From the NCBI GenBank assembly GCA_040389065.1, contig JAZKAR010000014.1, forward strand, positions 50,281 through 114,280: DNA of 64,000 bases, read 5' to 3'. The notes under the pieces were generated by a model. It worked only from the letters and a program-made list of their open reading frames with translations, did no database searches and was not told the origin of the DNA. A program made the translations under genes and the position numbers. The DNA is from JAZKAR01 sp040389065. Its GTDB lineage: Bacteria; Pseudomonadota; Gammaproteobacteria; Burkholderiales; Casimicrobiaceae. This document shows, piece by piece, positions 33,644-42,258 of the stretch (positions are counted from its first letter, which is position 1; each line of letters starts with the position of its first letter).

Positions 33644-34627
33644 TCATCGTTCCTTGTCTATGTTCTGTTGAGGAGTCATATCCATAATGACTTTCTCTTG
33701 AGTGCGTATTATAGGCGCGGAGAGCGGAAGTGGCATACCTCTGTCGGTATAACTCTTTATTTTCTCATCAAACTTTTGCATAATAACTTTTTGTTTTTCT
33801 GGAGGTTGCTGTTTTATCGCTTCTTGTAAAACTTTTCGGGCTGCGATAATTGCAACATCTTCCGGTTCATTTTCTTTCTCTTTTTTTTGTACATCCGCAT
33901 TAATTGCTTGATCTAACACGTTAACCTGCCAGACAGTACGAAATAATCGAGCTTCCTGCTCAAGCATGTTTCCGTTTTTATCTTGAGTGTTTTGAGGTGT
34001 CACAGGCTGTTTTTCTTGCCTTTCAAGGCTGATTTTCTGCCCTTTTTGCGCTTGGCTTTCATTGATCGCACGTTCTAAATCCGTTCCCCACTGAATTTTT
34101 TCTGTTTGATTTTCCGTGCGGTATTTCACGAAGTAACTTTTTGTTTCATTTAGATCAAAGTTATAAGGAGCCTTGCCATGATCAACCAGTACCCCTATAT
34201 ATTCTGATACGTGGCGTTGATTTTTTTTGTGATGCTCTCGATCCTTTTCTATCGGGGCAGTTTTTTCGAGCGCAATTTTGTTTGGCTCCTTCTCTGTTTC
34301 TTTTACATTATGTCTAGTGACTCTTAAACCCAAACGCTCAGATTCGATCAATGCATAACGCTGAAATAGCTCAGAACCCTTGATTTCTATTTCACTCCAT
34401 CCCTTCGCCTTTGCCACTGCAATCATAGCGATGACAATTTCACGGTCATCTCGATCCGTAGAAAGCGATTTACCTTTATCTTCAAAGTGAGCTTTTTCAG
34501 GATGGTCTTTATCATAAAATTTACCATCCATGACAAGGTATTTCTTTTTCAGTTTGGCAGGAAGCTCATAGCTTTCTTTTTCAGAAGGTTTGTTCTCGTT
34601 ATCGTTTTTTTGGTTTATTTCATTCAT
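33644..34627 (-). CDS. LPD7-domain protein associated with relaxase and coupling protein
   Basis: 327 residues. Residues about 20-105 (ELPAKLKKKYLVMDGKFYDKD, DDREIVIAMIAVAKAKGWSEIEIKGSELFQRYALIESERLGLRV) match the LPD7 domain usually found at the C-terminus of MOBP relaxases such as TraI. The rest is charged and partly coiled. Since the relaxase at 18816 is short, this may supply the missing part in trans. It lies 9 bp downstream of virD4 at the end of the tra operon. Confidence 0.8.
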   Translation of the reverse strand: MNEINQKNDNENKPSEKESYELPAKLKKKYLVMDGKFYDKDHPEKAHFEDKGKSLSTDRDDREIVIAMIAVAKAKGWSEIEIKGSELFQRYALIESERLGLRVTRHNVKETEKEPNKIALEKTAPIEKDREHHKKNQRHVSEYIGVLVDHGKAPYNFDLNETKSYFVKYRTENQTEKIQWGTDLERAINESQAQKGQKISLERQEKQPVTPQNTQDKNGNMLEQEARLFRTVWQVNVLDQAINADVQKKEKENEPEDVAIIAARKVLQEAIKQQPPEKQKVIMQKFDEKIKSYTDRGMPLPLSAPIIRTQEKVIMDMTPQQNIDKER

Positions 34628-34636
34628 AGCTATCTC

Positions 34637-36523
34637 TTAAGCATTCGCAATAAATATTGCTAAATCCAACTCATCTAAGCCCATTTTTGCAATATCATTT
34701 AAAATCTGTTTATTATTTGCAATTGCTTCTACAGGCTTATTTTTAACTTCGTCCAGGGTCATCACCCTACGTCCATTTATACGCTCAAATAGCTCTTGCT
34801 CCTTGAGCTGAGGCACATCAGGAACCGCCAGATAGCCCTTACCTGCAAACTCAGGGTCTTCATACCAACGGATTTTTTCTGCCATAATCGGCTTCGTGTT
34901 TTCCAGAAAAATGATGGATTTATCTGATCCCAGCTCTTTTATTTCCTGGGGTAATAATAACGCTCTACGTTGATCGCTTTGGCTTTCTGAACGACTGCTT
35001 TTACCTACAAGCTGCCGCGAATTAGAAACAGATTTAACCGTGGTATAGCCCAGCATTTCACTATACTGCTTGGCATCAGCCTCTTCTTTAGGTGCAAAAA
35101 TAATCTGGCAAGCAATGTTGCTGAAAAGCGTTCGCGCTCCTTCTTTAGTGTAGTGGCGTATACACTGCGATTGATCCTGAAAAATTAGCAATAGCCTGAG
35201 CTTATATCCCGCCATATAAGCAATCGACTTCTCAATAATGCCAATGCGCTCCAATGAGGCGAATTCGTCTATCAGCAACAGGCACTCGTATTTCAATGCT
35301 TTGTTTTGCTCAGGCAACTCATGCGTATTTTCATTAATAAGTTGTGAAAAAAACAGATTGACGAGTCGAGTATATTTCCCAGTATTGCGAGCCTGAATAC
35401 CTACATAAATCGTCATGCGTTTTTTTCGGACATCGCGTAAATCAAAATCATCGCCACTGGTTGCAGCCGCTGTAATCGGATCTCTAAAAATATTAAGCGG
35501 CGCGATACAACTCGCCAGAATACCCGCACGGGTATTATCTGAATTGGTGGCAAAGGAAAGTAAGGCTTTTTTGCAATCTAATGATAAGGGTGTATCGGTT
35601 AAATCACGTTGATTAATTGTGCTTTTTATCCATAACTCTAGCCCTACCCCACTATCAGGAGCCGTTAATTTAACTACATTACTTAATGAATATTCTTCTT
35701 CAGGTGTATCTAGCAGGTACAGGACTAAACCTAAAAATAAGGTTTGAGCACTTTCATTAAAAAAAGCAGTATTACTGTCCACGCTATGACTTGGATATAA
35801 CATGCTAGCAATGTTTTGAATATCCGCTACGCGGTATAGTTTATTGCGCCGAATATAACTCAATGGATTCCAGCGATGAGTTTTCATATCAGGATGATCG
35901 GGCGAGAATAGAAATACTTTTTGCTTAAGAGTATTAGCGCGATATCCAGCTGTAATATCCCAATTTTCCATTTTAGGATCAAACACTACCATAGACTCGT
36001 CATACCACAACAGATTAGGAATGACGATTCCTACCCCTTTACCTGTACGGCTCGGTGCTGCCAGATAACAAAATCTTGGGCCTGAAAGCTTTAAAAAGCG
36101 TTCACCTACTTTACCAATTAATATAGAAGATTGAGAAATCTTTTTTTTGTTCTTTCGCTGCACTAAGCCTGCAAAAACAAGTTCTGCATAATAGGCAAAT
36201 CGCGCATTACCATGTAACGGACGCTTTTTTGACTCCAACCAACCCAAGATAAACAACCCTATCGTACCCAACGGAACAATAGCCGCTGCTGCACTGCATA
36301 CTACAATGACTTGTTTTGTTTTTTTGATATGTCCATAAACATAGTAGTAATCAAATAAGGTAAACATAGTGATCTTGTTAAACGGGATTTTTTGTGATTG
36401 AGCAAACAATAAAGCCCCTACATATAATCCAATTACACTTAACAATGCTGTGGCAAAAAAGCCTCCCAATATGAAAATTGCAATTTTTCTAGCGTTCATA
36501 CCCTTCCCCGCTGTAATTTCCAC
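34637..36523 (-). CDS. virD4: Type IV coupling protein (VirD4/TraG)
   Basis: 628 residues. Two N-terminal membrane spans (about 10-32 and 70-92), Walker A in APSRTGKGVGIVIPNLL (about 155-165), Walker B LLLIDEFASL (about 415), then a VPDVPQLKE-type end. It links the relaxase-DNA complex to the VirB channel in the inner membrane. The start overlaps the virB11 end by 28 bp. Normal length and intact motifs. Confidence 0.93.
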   Translation of the reverse strand: MEITAGKGMNARKIAIFILGGFFATALLSVIGLYVGALLFAQSQKIPFNKITMFTLFDYYYVYGHIKKTKQVIVVCSAAAAIVPLGTIGLFILGWLESKKRPLHGNARFAYYAELVFAGLVQRKNKKKISQSSILIGKVGERFLKLSGPRFCYLAAPSRTGKGVGIVIPNLLWYDESMVVFDPKMENWDITAGYRANTLKQKVFLFSPDHPDMKTHRWNPLSYIRRNKLYRVADIQNIASMLYPSHSVDSNTAFFNESAQTLFLGLVLYLLDTPEEEYSLSNVVKLTAPDSGVGLELWIKSTINQRDLTDTPLSLDCKKALLSFATNSDNTRAGILASCIAPLNIFRDPITAAATSGDDFDLRDVRKKRMTIYVGIQARNTGKYTRLVNLFFSQLINENTHELPEQNKALKYECLLLIDEFASLERIGIIEKSIAYMAGYKLRLLLIFQDQSQCIRHYTKEGARTLFSNIACQIIFAPKEEADAKQYSEMLGYTTVKSVSNSRQLVGKSSRSESQSDQRRALLLPQEIKELGSDKSIIFLENTKPIMAEKIRWYEDPEFAGKGYLAVPDVPQLKEQELFERINGRRVMTLDEVKNKPVEAIANNKQILNDIAKMGLDELDLAIFIANA

Positions 36524-37524
36524 TTTCTCACAGGGTCGTAGTACAACTGCGTAAGATAAGTACGATCAAAAAATAAGATGAGATCAAGCGTGGTCATCAC
36601 TTCACGCATGATGTATTCAAAATCGAGAGTTTGCCCAACCTCGCTTTGTTTAATGAGCGAAGCAATGCGGTAATAGGCAGAACGGCAATCATTCGCATGT
36701 ACTGTCGTGATAGAACCTGGATGCCCTGTATTCAGCAAGGTAATGTAATCCCATGCCTCATCACCGCGTAGCTCGGTTAAAAAGATACGGTCGGGCTTTT
36801 GCCTCATGCAGCTTGAAACAACCTGTTTAGGCGATACATCTTTTCCATAGTAAAGATGCACTTTATTAGGGTGATGGGGTAAGTCTAGCTCGTGGGTATC
36901 TTCAATCGTCACAATGCGCGTTTCATGTGGAACCCTGTCCACAAGGGCTTTTGTGAAAGTAGTTTTTCCTGATCCTGTCGCACCGACTAGCACGATATTG
37001 AGCTTATGCTGGATCGCACACTCTAAAAAACGCTGAATGTCTTTTTCAGCTTTTGCCTTTAATAAATCCAGTTCCCATGATTGAAGCAGTACGTCGCTTG
37101 GAACCTCAAGGTGTTCTGATACATCCCTGAAATTCGCTAACCTACCTGAGCTGAGATAGTCTTCTAAACTGAGGCGTACAGGTGAAGGGCGACGAATCGT
37201 AATAGATACCGTATCGCGTTCACACGCAGGAGGAATGACAATCTGGCCTCGTTCCCCATCGGGTAAAACTACCGATTGAATGGGCTGCTGGGTATTAAGC
37301 TGTTTGCTGTTATAAATCGCTAATGCGTTGGCTAACTGGTTCAGTAGGTTTAACTCGCATCGAGGCTCATCATAACGTTGCCATCCCTGAGCACTTTCGG
37401 TAAAAATTTCACCCGCCCTATTGATGGCAATTTCCGTAATGCCTGACTTCTCAAGATACTCTTGAATCCCTGTTCTTTTCAGCAAACCGCGCACGGTTGT
37501 ACTGGTGTCGTAATGCTTCTCCAT
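36496..37524 (-). CDS. virB11: T4SS ATPase VirB11
   Basis: 342 residues. Walker A VGATGSGKTT (about 179-188), Asp box IVTIEDTHEL, Walker B RIFLTELRG and His box TGHPGSITTVHAN. It forms the cytoplasmic hexamer that powers substrate handover and pilus work. It lies 3 bp after virB10 and overlaps virD4. Confidence 0.95.
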   Translation of the reverse strand: MEKHYDTSTTVRGLLKRTGIQEYLEKSGITEIAINRAGEIFTESAQGWQRYDEPRCELNLLNQLANALAIYNSKQLNTQQPIQSVVLPDGERGQIVIPPACERDTVSITIRRPSPVRLSLEDYLSSGRLANFRDVSEHLEVPSDVLLQSWELDLLKAKAEKDIQRFLECAIQHKLNIVLVGATGSGKTTFTKALVDRVPHETRIVTIEDTHELDLPHHPNKVHLYYGKDVSPKQVVSSCMRQKPDRIFLTELRGDEAWDYITLLNTGHPGSITTVHANDCRSAYYRIASLIKQSEVGQTLDFEYIMREVMTTLDLILFFDRTYLTQLYYDPVRKWKLQRGRV

Positions 37525-37527
37525 CGC

Positions 37528-38772
37528 TTACTTCTCATCTACATGGATAAGTTCATAGACACTTCTGAAATCGACATCCCGCGCTACAAAAACATTTAGG
37601 AGTGCGCCTTGATTGGTATAGCCTGTTGGAGGAATATTAATGGTACTTTCAAGGGCTTTTGCCGCCATTGCTTGCGAGGCATTGCTGGTATTGGATAGAT
37701 AGACAGCATTACCGCTACCGCCATTCGTAGACGTAGCCGCTGCTGCAAAATCATCAATCAGGCTAAGTAAAATCGCACCGCCGAAGCGCTCCCAAAAATG
37801 CGTATCCACTTGTGCTTCATGACCTGTTGCACCTAGCGCGTCCGTACCTGGGGAATTCACATCCACGCTCACACCTTTGGGTGTTTCGATTCGTGACCAC
37901 AGGACAAAAATACGCGCCTGTCCTTGATTCAATGCAGCGCGTTGTTCCCCTATCACTTCGCTCCCGCGCTCGATCAATAAAACCTTACCATTAGCCCCAT
38001 AAACATCTTTTGAGACTTGGCAGGAAGTCATCCCTGGATACGTCGAAACAATTTTGGTTTTAAGGACGCAAGGAACGACCGTTCCACGCCGCAATAAGAA
38101 ATTCAGATCATTTCTGAGCTTGGCGCGAGTACCCACTAATTCAGAAGGGGTAAAACGCTCATCCAAGCTGTCTTTTGCTCCTCTAGGCTGTGCAAATTGA
38201 GCATCGGAGCGACCTAACAAGGAAACAGATTGCCCTCCTGCTGTACTCTCTGAGGGGTGTGAGGATTCCGTTTCAATCATCACGTTTCCTGACATCTTTC
38301 GATGTAAGGGGCTGTTTTCTGGATTGGTATTAGCTGGGGTAGTGCTTACAGGTGTGGAAGCAGGTGTACCTTGGCTTTCTTTGGCACTGATAGGAGGAAC
38401 CATTTCACCGTTAGAGGCATTTCCCTTAGCAGCATCCGCTTTTGCTGTATCGGGCTTTGGCGTATTGGCTCCAGCCGCTTTTTCTGCGGCTTTAATATCC
38501 TTCTGGTCTTTATCAAAATCTTTCGGCGTGGCATTCTCAGTGGTATGGTTGACCTGCTCTAGTTTTTTCGCATTGGATTCTTGGTTTTGTGCTTGAGCAC
38601 GTTTTAAAAACATTCCAACACCAAAAACTGCCCCACAAAATGCAAAGAAAAACCCAATCCAAAACACAGCACTTTTAATTTCTTTAGGCTGTTTAGAGGT
38701 ATTGGTCTTAGGTGTACCGCGCTCGGCTTCTGTTGTCTCAGCTAGAGGGGTCGGCTGTTGATTATCACTCAT
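37528..38772 (-). CDS. virB10: T4SS core protein VirB10
   Basis: 414 residues. One N-terminal membrane span (about 32-52, AVFWIGFFFAFCGAVFGVGMFL), a long Pro/Ala/Lys-rich periplasmic linker (55-195), then the C-terminal beta-barrel domain with LLRRGTVVPCVLKTKI, MTSCQVSKDVYGANG and GRDVDF-like end. It connects inner and outer membrane. The ATG overlaps the virB9 stop by one base. Confidence 0.94.
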   Translation of the reverse strand: MSDNQQPTPLAETTEAERGTPKTNTSKQPKEIKSAVFWIGFFFAFCGAVFGVGMFLKRAQAQNQESNAKKLEQVNHTTENATPKDFDKDQKDIKAAEKAAGANTPKPDTAKADAAKGNASNGEMVPPISAKESQGTPASTPVSTTPANTNPENSPLHRKMSGNVMIETESSHPSESTAGGQSVSLLGRSDAQFAQPRGAKDSLDERFTPSELVGTRAKLRNDLNFLLRRGTVVPCVLKTKIVSTYPGMTSCQVSKDVYGANGKVLLIERGSEVIGEQRAALNQGQARIFVLWSRIETPKGVSVDVNSPGTDALGATGHEAQVDTHFWERFGGAILLSLIDDFAAAATSTNGGSGNAVYLSNTSNASQAMAAKALESTINIPPTGYTNQGALLNVFVARDVDFRSVYELIHVDEK

Positions 38773-39620
38773 CAGTTGCCTCCTCTTTCCATCTTATTCA
38801 CGCGTACCACTTTTTCCACGCTGGTTCCTGTTGTGTTAAATGATCCATTGGCATCAAAACTGTCATTGTCTATACCCAGCACGGATTGACCTGAGCGCAG
38901 CATAAATTTACGCGCTGTTTCATGAATCACAACCGTATCATCTTCAATGTGGGTATTAATAAGGGCTTCACTGCCATCGGGAGCCACTTTATAGAAGGCA
39001 GGTAAAGCTTTAGCTGAATCGTATTTGAAATAGGTAAACCGCCCGTCATCCCATGCGGCATCGGGAGCAAGCTCTTTATCGCCTTGCATGAAATAGTTCT
39101 TATTGAGGGTTTTCTTATCCCCACTGGCGGCACTAGCAGTCTTACTCATCGCTTCGGCTATTTTTTGCTTATGTGCTTTATCCGCTTTTGCCTTGGCTTC
39201 CATATCAGGATAGGTAAATCTTAGTACATAGGTGGTATTGTCGAGTTGCCCTTTTTTAGTGATGGACATCACCAAAGAAAACGAATAGGTACGCTTATTA
39301 GTCACAATCGCCATGTTTGTTTCAGGATGAGAAGCAGCAGGTTTTAGAAAAATGTTATGACCACGGACATTGATGCTCCATGCTTTGGCATCGCCAATGC
39401 CTAGCCCTGTGGGGTTGCCTTCTAATGTTTCCCCTTCCTCTAATTGGATAAGGGTTGCTGTGCCAACTTTGGTATAAATACGCACCACATCTTCAGGGTT
39501 GTACACCACGGATTGAATACGCTTATCGAATTTAGATACTTGCGGAATAGATAAGCTCCACGCGGGTAAAGCCGTTGCTATGCTTGCCAGCAAAATAGCT
39601 CCTAAACAAAACCTTTTCAT
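38772..39620 (-). CDS. virB9: T4SS outer-membrane-complex protein VirB9
   Basis: 282 residues. A signal peptide (about 1-22) is followed by the VirB9/CagX N-terminal domain (DKRIQSVVYNPEDVVRI, NIFLKPAASHPETNMAIVTNKRTYSF) and C-terminal domain (FTYFKYD, LPAFYKVAPDGSEALINTHIEDDTVVIHETARKFMLRSG). It binds VirB7 and VirB10 in the outer-membrane ring. Overlaps virB8 by 4 bp. Confidence 0.94.
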   Translation of the reverse strand: MKRFCLGAILLASIATALPAWSLSIPQVSKFDKRIQSVVYNPEDVVRIYTKVGTATLIQLEEGETLEGNPTGLGIGDAKAWSINVRGHNIFLKPAASHPETNMAIVTNKRTYSFSLVMSITKKGQLDNTTYVLRFTYPDMEAKAKADKAHKQKIAEAMSKTASAASGDKKTLNKNYFMQGDKELAPDAAWDDGRFTYFKYDSAKALPAFYKVAPDGSEALINTHIEDDTVVIHETARKFMLRSGQSVLGIDNDSFDANGSFNTTGTSVEKVVRVNKMERGGN

Positions 39621-40324
39621 GAGCGTTCCCCAACAACTTGAGGGGCATTCTCAGGATCAACGCGGTAACTCGTTACTTGAAAACCCAATGGGTTAATCAG
39701 GCGGTCTTTTTCTTTGATGGGGGTGTTTTCGTATTTATAGGCAATGGTTGCAATCAATCGGACGGGGGTAGAAGGCGTGGATTGACCGCCTACAGGCAGT
39801 GTGTTTTTCTCAAAACGAATTTGCGCCACTTCGCCAATAAAGGTAATGGCGTTAATCGTCACGCTAACTTTAGATTTATCTCTAAGTATCTTATGCGGTG
39901 CATCGGGCTTGTCATAAAAAAGCTTAAATTCGCTTTGTACAGCGTTGCTTGAAAGCAGATTAGTTGCATCATAGGTCGCTTGGATCGTATCCCAATCGTA
40001 GTTTTCACGATAGCGCACGTATTGAGCCAGAAAATACTTGTCGGTTACTTCGCCATAGGTATTTTTGGCATCTTTTAGAACGGTGACTATATCCGTCGCA
40101 CCCGTGTGATTATCTACACGGATCACATACGGCACAGCGGTTTTAAGCGGAGTCATTAAACAGAACGCCGCAATCGCTAGTATTGCGGCAATGCCTGAGC
40201 CATAAGCAACTCGCCATGCTATCGTTCTTGATTGTTCAACTTCAGCAATACGGGATTTTTCAAACGCCGCCGCTGCACTCATAAAACTCATCCCAGATTG
40301 ATGAGGTGTGGGTGTACTTGCCAT
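39617..40324 (-). CDS. virB8: T4SS inner-membrane protein VirB8
   Basis: 235 residues. One membrane span (about 45-65, ASGIAAILAIAAFCLMTPL region) and a periplasmic NTF2-like domain (EKYFLAQYVRYRENYDWD-type, ending GFQVTSYRVDPE). It helps assemble the channel. The gene lies 23 bp after virB7. Confidence 0.92.
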   Translation of the reverse strand: MASTPTPHQSGMSFMSAAAAFEKSRIAEVEQSRTIAWRVAYGSGIAAILAIAAFCLMTPLKTAVPYVIRVDNHTGATDIVTVLKDAKNTYGEVTDKYFLAQYVRYRENYDWDTIQATYDATNLLSSNAVQSEFKLFYDKPDAPHKILRDKSKVSVTINAITFIGEVAQIRFEKNTLPVGGQSTPSTPVRLIATIAYKYENTPIKEKDRLINPLGFQVTSYRVDPENAPQVVGERS

Positions 40325-40347
40325 GATGCCAACTCTTCTAACTGCTT

Positions 40348-40455
40348 TTATTGCTTATTAACAGGAACACGTTCGCCTGTTGGTTGAGGTAGGGTATTTG
40401 TTGTTGCACATCCCGCTAACATAAACAGGGCTAGTGCTATTCCGATGATTTTCAT
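40348..40455 (-). CDS. virB7: Small T4SS lipoprotein VirB7
   Basis: 35 residues: MKIIGIALALFMLAGCATT with lipobox LAGC (Cys16), then a short polar Pro/Thr-rich tail. Length, lipobox and position between virB6 and virB8 fit VirB7, which anchors VirB9 at the outer membrane. It overlaps the virB6 3' end by 4 bp. Confidence 0.8.
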   Translation of the reverse strand: MKIIGIALALFMLAGCATTNTLPQPTGERVPVNKQ

Positions 40456-41390
40456 GTGTTACTTCCTTTGCTTTCTGCCCCTGTAGAGCCTGGACTTATC
40501 GAGCCGCCTGTTTGTGGTTTTCCTGAAAAAAATTGTCTGGCAGCTTTGATTCCCTGATAAGCAGCTTGCCCCGCTCTTCTAGCCTTTTTATGATTACTTA
40601 CGATGGTTACACCACCCGATAAAGAAGCTGCGAGTGTTGGAATATAAAAATCTATTAATATAAAAGTGATGCCTGTTAAAATTGCTTTAAAAAGCGCAGT
40701 AATATCCAAATCTTTGGGAACAATATTTGTCATGAAACTTATTTGTATATTGCATATAAAGGTAAAAAGCACTGACATTAAAACAAAATTGACGCATTGC
40801 CCTACCCATAATCCAAAATAGGATCGTGTTGCTGGGAATAAAGCCATTGCAATAAAAAGTGGCCCAATAGCTAACACAAGGGACAAAAGAATTTTTGCAA
40901 GTAAAATATAACCACCTGCAATACCAAAAGAAGCTAATGCCGTTATGGATAATAATATTATAATAATTCCAGCATATATCGTTTGCTCCCAACCAGATGC
41001 TTCTTGAAATATTTTAACAACCGCATCTAGATAGCTGTTTATTAATCCATCTAGCGCATTTGGTGTAGATGATCCTGAATTAATTGCTTTAGCTAAATCA
41101 TCTCCAAGACCTGTAAAAAACGGTACGACATAACTACTATAATAGGTAATATTGATGCCAAAAGTGATAATCACAGCCCATGTGATCATTCTTGTAAAAA
41201 AATCCATAATAGCTTCATCATTTGAGCCACGCATATACGAAAACAATATCAACATTACATAAATGCTAAAACATACCGCCATCAATGGACTAATCAGACC
41301 AATCATATTAGATGAGCCTGTATTCACAACATTTATTATGCTTGCATCTATTTTGTTAAAAAGATCGCTAAAAAGGTTAAAACTAGCCAA
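40452..41390 (-). CDS. virB6: T4SS polytopic membrane protein VirB6
   Basis: 312 residues with about five to six hydrophobic spans (around 30-50, 85-110, 140-180, 185-205, 215-245) and a polar C-terminus. NYLISPLMAVCFSIYVMLIL-type and ALFPATRSYFGLWVGQCVNFVLM match the TrbL/VirB6 family. It forms the inner-membrane channel with VirB8 and VirB10. Confidence 0.9.
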   Translation of the reverse strand: MASFNLFSDLFNKIDASIINVVNTGSSNMIGLISPLMAVCFSIYVMLILFSYMRGSNDEAIMDFFTRMITWAVIITFGINITYYSSYVVPFFTGLGDDLAKAINSGSSTPNALDGLINSYLDAVVKIFQEASGWEQTIYAGIIIILLSITALASFGIAGGYILLAKILLSLVLAIGPLFIAMALFPATRSYFGLWVGQCVNFVLMSVLFTFICNIQISFMTNIVPKDLDITALFKAILTGITFILIDFYIPTLAASLSGGVTIVSNHKKARRAGQAAYQGIKAARQFFSGKPQTGGSISPGSTGAESKGSNT

Positions 41391-41607
41391 AATGAAACCT
41401 TTTTAATATGTTATCTAAAATAGCACCAACAATTGCCAAGAAAAAAACTATTCCACCAATAATAAAAAACCATTTATATACATTTAAAATAAATAGCATT
41501 ATATTGCAGCATAATAATCCAAGCATCCTGAATGGGAAGCAAAACCATTTCCACAATAAACTTAAAAATTCATGTGTTCTTGAAAGTGTTTTTTTAATGA
41601 ATTTCAT
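41383..41607 (-). CDS. Small membrane protein in the eex position
   Basis: 74 residues. A basic N-terminus is followed by two hydrophobic stretches (MLGLLCCNIMLFILNVYKW and FFIIGGIVFFLAIVGAIL). In pKM101 and related VirB systems the gene between virB5 and virB6 is the entry-exclusion gene eex; this one has no lipobox, so the role is suggested by position only. It overlaps the virB6 start by 8 bp. Confidence 0.7.
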   Translation of the reverse strand: MKFIKKTLSRTHEFLSLLWKWFCFPFRMLGLLCCNIMLFILNVYKWFFIIGGIVFFLAIVGAILDNILKRFHFG

Positions 41608-41612
41608 GATGA

Positions 41613-42242
41613 CTACTTAAAATACTTCGCTTTAAATTCACGAGCCTGTTGCTGTTCTGCCAGCTTCATTTCTGCTTGCTGAAGCTGAACCATTAAATTT
41701 AAACGTGTCTGTTCGTTTTGGATCATGGCGTTTTCAGAAGCAATGCGATTTTGCAAATCAGCCGCCGCTTTTGTATCATTTGCTGAATTAATCTGCTTCA
41801 TGAGTGATTGGATATTATTCAGTCGATCAATCGTATTTTGATACGCGGTTTGCGTCATGGCTTTATTCGATGCCAACGTATCGTAAACTCGTTGCTGTCC
41901 TGTACTTGTGCCATATAATTTTTCAGCATCTTTTATTGCTGTTGCTGCGCCAGATAAACCTTTATATTGTCCACTTTGCACTTTGTCATAAATATTCGCC
42001 CAATCACTCGGCAAATATTCCCTTAATGCAGGATTATTTAAAATATCCCCTAAATTACGTGTTCCTGTAATCGCGTCATATTGTTTTTTCAATGATTCAA
42101 CTTGCTGTTTAAGCTGATTAACCGTTGCAATGGCTTGTACTAATCCGTCTACATCTGCTACAGGAATCCCAATTGCAAAAACAGAATTGGCAGTACAAAA
42201 CATAAGACTGACAGCAAGCGTTTTTATTAATAATTTTTTCAT
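41613..42242 (-). CDS. virB5: T4SS pilus-tip protein VirB5
   Basis: 209 residues from the ATG at 42242 (a Met five codons earlier is possible). A signal peptide (MKKLLIKTLAVSLMFCTANSVFA) is followed by long helices with the VirB5 pattern IPVADVDGLVQAIATVNQLKQQVESLKKQYDAITG and a C-terminal MAKLAEQQQAREFK-like helix. It is a minor pilus component that may contact recipients. It lies close after virB4. Confidence 0.9.
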   Translation of the reverse strand: MKKLLIKTLAVSLMFCTANSVFAIGIPVADVDGLVQAIATVNQLKQQVESLKKQYDAITGTRNLGDILNNPALREYLPSDWANIYDKVQSGQYKGLSGAATAIKDAEKLYGTSTGQQRVYDTLASNKAMTQTAYQNTIDRLNNIQSLMKQINSANDTKAAADLQNRIASENAMIQNEQTRLNLMVQLQQAEMKLAEQQQAREFKAKYFK

Positions 42243-42258
42243 ACAAGATATTTCCATA

